A DNA stretch of 64,000 nucleotides, taken from positions 372,001-436,000 of the forward strand of contig NZ_VIWT01000005.1 in NCBI RefSeq assembly GCF_007829815.1, written 5' to 3'. This DNA is from Kitasatospora viridis (GTDB taxonomy: Bacteria > Actinomycetota > Actinomycetes > Streptomycetales > Streptomycetaceae). Below the pieces are notes generated by a model that was given only the letters and a program-made list of their open reading frames with translations, did no database searches and was not told the origin of the DNA. Positions 14,643 to 21,557 of the stretch are shown here, one piece after another; positions within the stretch are counted from its first letter, which is position 1, and each line of letters begins with the position of its first letter. Position numbers and translations under genes: made by a program.

Positions 14643-16154
14643 TCAGGCGGCGGACACCGGCGGCTGGAGGGCCCCGCCGCCGCCGGCCGGCTCAACCGGG
14701 CGGCGCCTGGCGAGGGCCGGGATCGCGGCGGCGAGCCGCCGGAGCGCGGCATCGAGATCGGCCAGTGGCGCCGTCGCGGCGGGCTCCGGCAACTCGGGCA
14801 GGGGGTTCGCCGGGGCCGACACCGCACGGCGCAGCAGCTTGACGGTCTCGGCGGTGGCATCCTCGCGCGGGTCGGGCACGCTCGCGGCCAGCGCGTGCAC
14901 CGGGCCGCGGGCCGCGAGCAGCGCCTCGCCGGCGTCGGCCGGCGTGATCCCGTGCGCCACGCCCAGCTTCCGGGTGGCCCTGCGGTGCAGCCGGTGCGAA
15001 CGGACGCTGGCGTTCAGGTTGGTGGCCGCGGCGTCGAACGCGGCGAGCGCCTTGGCGGTGGAGGCCCCGTCGCGGCGGGCGTCGAGCAGCGCGGCGAGTG
15101 CGGCGAGGGCCGCGCCCAGCCGGGCGCGCACCGCGTCGACGGTGCGCACCGGCACCAGGAACCAGCCCACGATGACCGCCAGCACGGCCCCGAGGACCAG
15201 CGCCTGCAGGCGGATGAGCAGCAGGTGTTGGGGGGACTGGCCGAAGTACGCGTAGAACATGGACAGCGCCGTCGTGATGCCCGCGGCGTAGAAGGCGTAG
15301 TTGTAGGTGCGCAGGGTGGTGGCCACGGCCAGCACCACGAAGATCAGCACGATGCTGGTCGTGCCGTGGGGTTCGGCAACCGCCGCGATCAGGGCCGCGA
15401 CGAGCGTGCCCGCCATCGCGCCCAGGCCGCGCTCGACGCCCTTGAGGGCCAAGTCCCCGCGGCCGACCGGGCCGAGGCTGACGACCATCGCGCTGATCAC
15501 GCACCACTGCCAGTGCTGGCCGAACATCAGGTGCCCGAGCGAGAACGCGGCGCTCAGCGCCACCGCCATCTGCAGGGCCATCCGGTCGCGGGGCGACAGC
15601 CCGGCGCGCTTCGCCGCCCGCTTGGCGGGGGCCGGCGCCGGCGGCGAACCCGCAAGGCCGGTCAGCCTCTCGGCGACCAGGCGGACCACCCGGACCCACA
15701 CGAAGGCGCTGCACCCCACCAGCGCCATCCAGCCGCAGATCGGCCACCACACCAGGTGCCCCGTGCTGGTGCCGGCGGACAGCAGGGCGGCGATCAGCGC
15801 CAGCGGGACCAGCGCCCCCAGCCGGGTGACCGCCGCCCCGTACCGCCTGGTCCATATCGAACCCGCCATCAGCGCCACGAACACCGCCCCGCCGATCACC
15901 GGATGCCCGGCCATCTGCGCACCGAGCCAGACGCTCGCCCCCGCGAGCACCGAGAGCGCGACGGCCGCCATGACCTTCTGCGGGACCGGCTCACCGCCGG
16001 GGCGGCGCGACACCGTGAACGCGAAGATCACGGCCGGCACCGCGAGCACCGCCCCCGGGTACCCCGCGGCGTGGCGCGCGATCTCCACCGCCGTGAAGAA
16101 GGAGCCCAGCACGGCGACCATCGCCACCGTCGAATAATAGACTTTGGTTAGCAT
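14643..16154 (-). CDS. FUSC family integral membrane protein (aromatic acid exporter-like)
   Basis: About 503 residues. The N-terminal half has 5-6 transmembrane helices, then a basic cytoplasmic linker (about residues 180-200), a second helical bundle with QHWQWCVISAMVVSLGPVGR and ERGLGAMAGTLVAALIAAVA (typical of the FUSC_2 domain), and an Ala-rich cytoplasmic C-terminus. The family includes bacterial efflux components for aromatic carboxylic acids and other amphiphiles. ATG at 16154 has GAGGGG 5 nt upstream; GTG at 16160 is too close to it. It diverges from a MarR regulator over a shared operator, the usual arrangement for a ligand-induced exporter. Export of the cluster's product or an intermediate is plausible but unproven. 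Confidence 0.85.
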   Translation of the reverse strand: MLTKVYYSTVAMVAVLGSFFTAVEIARHAAGYPGAVLAVPAVIFAFTVSRRPGGEPVPQKVMAAVALSVLAGASVWLGAQMAGHPVIGGAVFVALMAGSIWTRRYGAAVTRLGALVPLALIAALLSAGTSTGHLVWWPICGWMALVGCSAFVWVRVVRLVAERLTGLAGSPPAPAPAKRAAKRAGLSPRDRMALQMAVALSAAFSLGHLMFGQHWQWCVISAMVVSLGPVGRGDLALKGVERGLGAMAGTLVAALIAAVAEPHGTTSIVLIFVVLAVATTLRTYNYAFYAAGITTALSMFYAYFGQSPQHLLLIRLQALVLGAVLAVIVGWFLVPVRTVDAVRARLGAALAALAALLDARRDGASTAKALAAFDAAATNLNASVRSHRLHRRATRKLGVAHGITPADAGEALLAARGPVHALAASVPDPREDATAETVKLLRRAVSAPANPLPELPEPAATAPLADLDAALRRLAAAIPALARRRPVEPAGGGGALQPPVSAA

Positions 16155-16202
16155 TCTCACCCCTCTGCCTTGCTGATTCTGCGCAGATTACCGGGCCCCC
16201 GT

Positions 16203-16236
16203 TCTGCTGATACTACATGCTGGTTTAGTATTGAAG
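16203..16236. promoter_or_regulatory. Symmetric divergent promoters and MarR operator
   Basis: A perfect inverted repeat, ATACTA (16210-16215) and TAGTAT (16226-16231), has an 11-bp spacer. Each arm reads TAGTAT in its own outward direction, a good -10 hexamer, so divergent FUSC and MarR promoters may be superimposed on the operator. The MarR ATG is 6 nt after one arm, suggesting a leaderless transcript. Confidence 0.6.
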
Positions 16237-16237
16237 G

Positions 16238-16702
16238 ATGGACACCGACGACTGCGCCCAGGCCCTGCTCCAGGGCCTGCTCCGCCTGGGCTCCCGCCTG
16301 CGCCACGAGCGCCCGCCCGGTGCCCTGACCGCGAACAAGATCATCGTGCTGGGCCACCTGCGGCGGAACGGGCCCTGCACCCCCAGCGCCGTGGCCCTCG
16401 CCGAGCACCAGCAACTCCAGGCCCTGACCCGGACGTTCGCCGAGCTGGAGGCCGACGGCCTGATCACCCGGCAGCGCTCGGAGACCGACCGGCGCGCCTC
16501 GATCCTCTCGATCGCCGACGCCGGCGCCCAGGCGCTGTCCGACGATCTCGCGCAGCGCGCCGCCTGGCTCGGCGGCGCCCTCGGCGCGCTCAGCCCGGTC
16601 GAGCAGCAGCTGCTCGCCCTGTCCGCCCAGTTGCTCAACCAACTCGCCGACGCCCCCGCCACGGCCGGCCCGGACGAGCAGGCCGGCGCGCCCGCCCCCT
16701 GA
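16238..16702 (+). CDS. MarR family transcriptional regulator
   Basis: The 154-residue protein has a winged helix-turn-helix in the middle (LTANKIIVLGHLRRNGPCTP through LITRQRSETDRRASILSIAD) with the Asp-Arg-Arg wing signature, flanked by N- and C-terminal dimerisation helices. GAAGG directly abuts the ATG, too close to be a useful ribosome binding site; with TAGTAT 6 nt upstream, leaderless translation is likely. It diverges from the FUSC gene and probably represses both genes through the inverted repeat between them, with relief by a small ligand. The tail (residues 140-154) is low complexity. Confidence 0.9.
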   Translation: MDTDDCAQALLQGLLRLGSRLRHERPPGALTANKIIVLGHLRRNGPCTPSAVALAEHQQLQALTRTFAELEADGLITRQRSETDRRASILSIADAGAQALSDDLAQRAAWLGGALGALSPVEQQLLALSAQLLNQLADAPATAGPDEQAGAPAP

Positions 16703-17424
16703 CGGGCCCCGCCCGGGGCACCCGGCGCCGAGTTCGACGCCGAGTCAGCTTTGTTTGACCGTGAGTAACCACACCAAAGCTTTACCGAATTCCGGGTGTG
16801 GCTGAAAACGTGGGCAAACCAGCTTCCCCCGGCGATATCACGGACATCCCCGGTGTGAATCTTGTCTCAATGGCTCCCGCCTGCCCCGAGGTTTGCCGCG
16901 GGTACCGAAGGGGAGCAAGGGAGGGGTGCGGTAGGGAGCGCAAGAAGATCGATGCGGACACGTATTCGCCTCATCTTCACGTCACACTCGTGTAACCTCA
17001 GGTGACGGCGATCGGGGGACGATGGGGATGATGACGGGATCGGTGCCGGCGCGGCCGCGGACGACGCTTCCCGCACAGGTCGAGACCAATTCGAGCGTCC
17101 GGTGCGGCCGTGACGTCCTCGGGTGGGAAGGCCGAAGAGCCGGGGTGAGATTCCCGGCGGCAGGGGCGACCGGTGAAGTGCGCGAATCCACCGCTACCGG
17201 TTCCCGGGCCACCACCGTTCTCTGACGCAGTGCCAGATACGTTCGTCCGTTGCCGCCAATAGCGTCGGCAAGGGCTCCGCAGGACAACTTCTCCCGCTCT
17301 GAACAACCCTCAGCAGTTCAGCGAACCCGGTAGTCCGTGAATTCCTGCAGCCCATTGATTCCTGAGCACCTTGCAGGCCTGTCCAATTGTGGACGAACTG
17401 CGTCGCGCGTGGCGGGAGGCCAAA
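16703..17424. other. Long untranslated region upstream of the SARP gene
   Basis: About 720 bp holds no gene I can support. An AT-richer stretch (16745-16860) contains two interleaved inverted repeats: AGCTTTG/CAAAGCT (16747-16753, 16775-16781) and CCACACC/GGTGTGG (16769-16775, 16795-16801), which share bases and could not both pair. At 17090-17290 the sequence is rich in short complementary GC segments (for example GCCGGGGTGAGATTCCCGGC, 17138-17157) and may fold as a structured leader. Confidence 0.4.
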
Positions 17425-19101
17425 TTGCAGTTCAATATCCTAGGTCCACTGGAAGTGGTTTCCCAGGACAGGGTGGTGCCGCTCGGCGGGATCAAGCAGC
17501 GTGCGATGCTGGGCATGCTGCTCCTGAGAGCGAACCGGATCGTTCCGTCGAGCAAACTGCTCGATTCCCTCTGGGACGGCCGCATTCCGCCGACCGCACG
17601 GAAGATGCTGCAGAATGCGGCCTCCTCGCTGCGCGGAATGCTGGCCTGTGACGGCGGAAGTGCCGACCCGCCGGTACTCCTCACCCACACGCCCGGATAC
17701 CTGCTGCGCGTCGAACCCGGCAGCATCGACTTGAACGTGTTCACGCAACGCACCGAACGGGGCCGCGCGCACGCCGCCGACGCCGACTGGGAATCCGCAC
17801 GCCGAGTGCTTCGCGAGGCGCTCGACGTCTGGCGCGGCCCGGTGCTCGCCGACCTGGCCGAGACGTGCACCGCGTGGCCCGAGGCCGCCGCGGTCCAGAA
17901 CGCGTACGTCGTCGCCGTCGAGGAACTGTTCGATGCCGAACTTGCCTGCGGGCGGCACCGCGAGGTGATCGCGGAACTCGAACTGTTCGCAGCCCGGGAG
18001 CTGTCCCACGAACGCCTGGTGGCACAGCTGATGCTCGCGATGTACCGGTGCGGCCGGCAGTCGGACGCGCTCGACGTCTACCGCCGCGCCCGGGTGTCGC
18101 TGATCGAGGCCCACGGACTGGAGCCCAGCCGGGAGCTCCAGGAGCTCGAACACCTGATCCTCAATCAGGACGTGCGGCTGGACTGGCACGGCGGTGAGAT
18201 GCCCGCGCTCGGCGACAACGCCGTCGTGGGCGTCCCCTGGCCGACCGCCGTCCCCGCCGAGCCGGCGGTGCCGGCCGCCGCGCCGCCCGAGGAACCGCCC
18301 GCCGAGCCCCGCCGCCCGGCGCTCGTCCCGACGGACGGCTGCGACGTGCCGCTGCCCCAGGGGCAGTTGGCCACCGTGCTGGCCGTCGTCGGCGAGGTCG
18401 GGCCCGGGGCGGACGTCGCCGAGACGGCCTCCGCGTTCGACACGGTGGCCGCGACGGTCGACCGCGAGGTCGGCCGCCACGGCGGAGTGGTCATCAGCAG
18501 GATCGCCTCCGTGAGCTGGATCCTGTTCGACGACGCCGACCACGCCCCCGACCGGGCCGTCGAGGCCGCCCTGGCGATCCGCGCCGCGCTCGGCCGGGTC
18601 CGGTCCGTCCGCGACGCCGCCGACGGCGGGGTCCCGCCGGCGGTGGTCAAGGTCGCGGTCGTGTCCACCGACGCGATCCACAGCTACCGCCCCGGCGACG
18701 GCACCCTGCGCGCCCTCGACAGCGCCGTCGTCGGCCGCTGCCTCCAACTGGCCAGCGCCGCACCGGCGGGACAGGTCTGGGTCGGCGAGGAGACCAAGCG
18801 CGCCACCGAGTGCTGCGTGCGGTACGAGCGGGTCGGCGACGGTGCCTGGGAGGCGCTCGAACTCCTCCCGCAGCCGCACCGGCCGGACCGGGTGAAGATG
18901 CTCATCGGAGGCCCGGACAAGCTCAAGAAACTGCGCGGGCTGCTCGCCGGCATCAGCGGGCAGCACTCCTCCCCGCTGATCGAGAGGATCAGCCGCCGCG
19001 GGGGCGGCATACCGGAGAACGCGGTGGTCGAGGTCACCGTCAGCGTCCTGCTGCCCTCGGACGCCGCGCACGGCTGGGCGGCGCTGCCGGAGGGCGCGTG
19101 A
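17425..19101 (+). CDS. SARP family activator fused to a cyclase-like domain
   Basis: The 558-residue regulator begins with an OmpR-type DNA-binding domain (FNILGPLEV to about residue 80), then a bacterial transcriptional activation domain (about 85-240, ending LIEAHGLEPSRELQELE): the standard SARP pair that activates antibiotic clusters through heptamer repeats. An Ala/Pro linker leads to a C-terminal domain (about 310-475) resembling class III nucleotide cyclases (VSWILFDDAD, DSAVVGRCLQLASAAPAGQV), but without the metal-binding Asp expected in the first strand, so probably regulatory. TTG at 17425 is preferred because GGGAGG lies 5 nt upstream and SARPs usually start one or two residues before the FxxLGPLEV strand; in-frame GTG 17389 and TTG 17371 are alternatives. 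It likely controls the tailoring operons and the PKS. Confidence 0.85.
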   Translation: MQFNILGPLEVVSQDRVVPLGGIKQRAMLGMLLLRANRIVPSSKLLDSLWDGRIPPTARKMLQNAASSLRGMLACDGGSADPPVLLTHTPGYLLRVEPGSIDLNVFTQRTERGRAHAADADWESARRVLREALDVWRGPVLADLAETCTAWPEAAAVQNAYVVAVEELFDAELACGRHREVIAELELFAARELSHERLVAQLMLAMYRCGRQSDALDVYRRARVSLIEAHGLEPSRELQELEHLILNQDVRLDWHGGEMPALGDNAVVGVPWPTAVPAEPAVPAAAPPEEPPAEPRRPALVPTDGCDVPLPQGQLATVLAVVGEVGPGADVAETASAFDTVAATVDREVGRHGGVVISRIASVSWILFDDADHAPDRAVEAALAIRAALGRVRSVRDAADGGVPPAVVKVAVVSTDAIHSYRPGDGTLRALDSAVVGRCLQLASAAPAGQVWVGEETKRATECCVRYERVGDGAWEALELLPQPHRPDRVKMLIGGPDKLKKLRGLLAGISGQHSSPLIERISRRGGGIPENAVVEVTVSVLLPSDAAHGWAALPEGA

Positions 19102-19133
19102 ACCCCGCCCCCGCTTCAGCCCAGGACATCGAC

Positions 19134-19187
19134 CAGAAGCACCAGAAGCACCAGGAACGCCAGGAACGCCAGGAACGCCAGGAGGGA
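19134..19187. repeat. 9-bp tandem repeats leading into the thioesterase ribosome binding site
   Basis: Two CAGAAGCAC units and three CAGGAACGC units run head to tail, then CAGGAGGGA, whose GGAGG is the ribosome binding site of the thioesterase at 19192. The array therefore forms the mRNA immediately upstream of the start codon. Copy number could vary and affect translation. Confidence 0.85.
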
Positions 19188-19191
19188 CCGG

Positions 19192-19977
19192 ATGGGAATC
19201 GACGACGGACTGGGTGACGAGAGCCTGTGGCTCAGGCGCTTCGCCCCGGCGGACCAGGCGGTGAACCGCCTGGTCTGCTTCCCGCACGCGGGCGCCTCCG
19301 CCCCCTTCTTCCTGCCGATGGCGCGAGCGCTGGCGCCGACCGTGGACGTCCTCGCGGTGCAGTACCCCGGACGCCAGGACCGGCGGGCCGAGCCCTGCAT
19401 CGAGGACATCCCCACCCTGGCGGACCACATCGCCCACGCGCTGACCGGCTCACTGGACCGTCCGCTGTCGCTGTTCGGCCACAGCATGGGCGCCGTGCTC
19501 GCCTTCGAGGTCGCCCAGCGCCTCCAGCGGGACCACCCGGGCCGGCCAGCGCACCTGTTCGTCTCCGGCCGGCGCGCCCCCACCCGCCTGCGCGAGGAGA
19601 CGCACCACCTGCTCGACGACGAGGGGATCATCGCGGAGATCCGCTCGCGGCGCGGCCCGCAGGCCCGGGCGATGGAGAACCCGGAAGTGCGGGAGATGGT
19701 GCTGCCGACGCTCCGCGGCGACTACGCGGCCGTGGGGCGCTACCGCTACGTCGCGGGCGACCCGTTGCGCTGCCCCGTGACCGCGCTCGTCGGGGACCGG
19801 GACCGGGAGGCCGGCGTCGAGGAGGTCAGGGACTGGGAGCAGCAGGCGCCGGACGGCGCCTTCGAGTTCCGGGTCTTCCCCGGCGGGCACTTCTACCTGG
19901 TCAAGGAGATCGCCGGGGTCGTGTCGGTAGTGTCCGACCGCCTCGCCGCCACGACGGGGACCGGCCTGCGCCGCTGA
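19192..19977 (+). CDS. Type II thioesterase 1
   Basis: The 261-residue alpha/beta hydrolase is of the external editing thioesterase family that hydrolyses aberrant acyl groups from PKS and NRPS carrier domains. Catalytic Ser98 lies in GHSMG, the acid in GDRDRE and the His in GGHFYL; the family motifs CFPHAGASAPFF and VQYPGRQDRR are present. It starts 90 bp after the SARP stop, with GGAGGGA 5 nt upstream of ATG, and may be cotranscribed with the SARP gene. It is convergent with a second type II thioesterase. Two such enzymes in one cluster may have different acyl preferences. Confidence 0.93.
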   Translation: MGIDDGLGDESLWLRRFAPADQAVNRLVCFPHAGASAPFFLPMARALAPTVDVLAVQYPGRQDRRAEPCIEDIPTLADHIAHALTGSLDRPLSLFGHSMGAVLAFEVAQRLQRDHPGRPAHLFVSGRRAPTRLREETHHLLDDEGIIAEIRSRRGPQARAMENPEVREMVLPTLRGDYAAVGRYRYVAGDPLRCPVTALVGDRDREAGVEEVRDWEQQAPDGAFEFRVFPGGHFYLVKEIAGVVSVVSDRLAATTGTGLRR

Positions 19978-20001
19978 GCCGCGTCGTTCTCCGTCAGCGT
20001 T

Positions 20002-20042
20002 ACCGCTACCGCCTCCCGCTGCATCGCGGAGGCGGTAGCGGT
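20002..20042. terminator. Bidirectional terminator between the two thioesterases
   Basis: A perfect 15-bp stem (20002-20016 and 20028-20042) has an 11-nt loop and lies in the 90-bp gap between convergent thioesterase genes. Confidence 0.75.
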
Positions 20043-20067
20043 GTTGGCCAGCTAGCCTGGCGAACCG

Positions 20068-20814
20068 TCAGAAGTGCTCCTTGAGCAGGGCATTGATCTC
20101 CTTCACGTGCGCCGTGATGAAGAAGTGCCCGCCCGGGAAGGTGCGGACGGTGCACGTACCGGTGGTGTGCTTCTCCCAGGCGTGGGCCTCGGGCAGCGTC
20201 GTCTCCGGGTCGCGGTCGCCGGTCAGGACCGTGACCGGGCAGGCGACGGTCGCGTCCGGGGCGCACCGGTAGGTCTCGGCCGCCTGGTAGTCGGCACGCA
20301 GGGACGGCAGGGCGGCCCGCATCAGCTCCTGGTCGTCGAGGACGCTCGCGGACGTGCCGTTCAGGCGGCGCACCTCGGTCAGGATGCCGTCGTCGTCCCG
20401 CAGATGGACGCCGGCCGCGTCGCGGTGCGCGGACGGGGCGCGGCGGCCGGACGCGAACAGGTGCGCCACCGGACTGCCGCCGGCCTCCAGCCGCCGCACC
20501 GTCTCGAAGGCGATGGTGGCGCCGAGGCTGTGGCCGAAGAACGTGACCGGAAGCGGCGGTTGCCGCACCAGGAGGTCGTGGATCCGGTCGGCCAACGAGT
20601 CCACATCCGTCAACGGCTGCTCCGCGCGCCGCTCCTGACGCCCCGGGTACTGGATGGCGATGACGTCCACAGCGGGGCTGAGCGCCGATGCGACGGGCAG
20701 GTAGAACGGCGCCGAGCCGCCCGCGTGCGGAAAGCACACCAGGCGGGCCGTGGCCGTGGGGGACGGGTGGTAGCGGCGGCACCACAGATCATCGTCGACG
20801 GACAGGACGGACAT
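20068..20814 (-). CDS. Type II thioesterase 2
   Basis: The 248-residue editing thioesterase has Ser96 in FFGHSLGATIAFE, Asp in TGDRDPE and His in GGHFFI; CFPHAGGSAPFYLP and IQYPGRQERRAEQ are family hallmarks. It is roughly half identical to thioesterase 1, so the two are not a recent tandem duplicate. ATG at 20814 is chosen because GGAG is 5 nt upstream and the sequence then aligns with thioesterase 1; an in-frame upstream start at 20874 adds a non-homologous stretch. It is transcribed away from the PKS genes from the 743-bp region before them. Carrier-domain proofreading for the PKS is the likely job. Confidence 0.92.
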   Translation of the reverse strand: MSVLSVDDDLWCRRYHPSPTATARLVCFPHAGGSAPFYLPVASALSPAVDVIAIQYPGRQERRAEQPLTDVDSLADRIHDLLVRQPPLPVTFFGHSLGATIAFETVRRLEAGGSPVAHLFASGRRAPSAHRDAAGVHLRDDDGILTEVRRLNGTSASVLDDQELMRAALPSLRADYQAAETYRCAPDATVACPVTVLTGDRDPETTLPEAHAWEKHTTGTCTVRTFPGGHFFITAHVKEINALLKEHF

Positions 20815-21557
20815 GCCACTCCAAGTGCTAGTACTGGCGTCGGGCCTGGGTGTGAGTAGGTGGTTCGATCCCACGGACCGTCAGGAAACGACGGTCAGCC
20901 GTGCGGCCGGCGGCGGTCCCGGCGGCGGCGTACGCCCCGGCGAACACCGGCACGGCGCCCAGCAGACGTGCCGGGCCCCGTTGTTGACGGGCGGTCCGCC
21001 ACGATAACAGGCCCGGCGAGCGAACCACCGGATGGCGGGATTCCATCCACCGGGAACTCCGCACTTCCCGGGCGCTGACCGCCCGGATCCTCATGTCCGC
21101 CCACCTGGGCGTGCGCCGGCTGTCCGAATCGGCACCCAGCCTGGATGACCTGGTTGCCTCCCGATGGGCGCCTGGTGGAACGGCGTCATTTTCGGGCCGT
21201 CCGCCCACGTGGTGAGCTTCCTCCCATGAGGGACTGGAAGATCGGCCGGTGAGCCTGCCGCGTGTCTTGGGGGGCGAGTTGCCGCGGCTGGGTCGAGGGC
21301 GACCGGCGCGCGGCGCTCTTCGCGTCAGTGCCGCCGGAGCACCCGGCACAGGTCCCTCCCGGACGTCAGGCCCCCTGCCGACCGGTGCGAGCGAGCCGCG
21401 GCACCGGGACCGAGCGCGGTGCGGTCGGCGCGCACATCGGCACTGACCCGGGCACAGAGGCACCGCCACGGCGGACGGTGCCGGCGGTAACAGGCTCACA
21501 GCTTCAACAGGCTCACGGCCTTCTGAGAACGCTAATTTCCTTCTTCGCAGGGGACGG
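20815..21557. other. Intergenic region upstream of the PKS genes
   Basis: These 743 bp lie between thioesterase 2 (minus) and the first PKS gene (plus), with no supportable gene. Features seen: an inverted repeat GGATGG/CCATCC (21030-21035, 21043-21048) and a possible ECF-type promoter at 21177-21201. No copy of the shared 64-nt control element was found here. Confidence 0.45.
21177..21201 (+). promoter_or_regulatory. Possible ECF-sigma-type promoter for the PKS operon
   Basis: GGAAC (21177-21181) and CGTC (21198-21201) are separated by 16 bp, matching the general ECF sigma pattern. It would leave a leader of about 350 nt before the PKS start. Such short motifs occur by chance in GC-rich DNA. 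Confidence 0.25.

Noticed and set aside
17022..17225. 67-codon open frame upstream of the SARP gene
   Set aside because: No convincing ribosome binding site, no recognisable domain, and it lies in a stretch dominated by inverted repeats. More likely leader RNA.
20860..20874. tRNA T-arm-like sequence GTGGTTCGATCCCAC, possibly a tRNA fragment or attachment site
   Set aside because: Only a 4-bp stem, and no acceptor stem, anticodon arm or CCA-proximal sequence around it; no integrase nearby. Chance resemblance.
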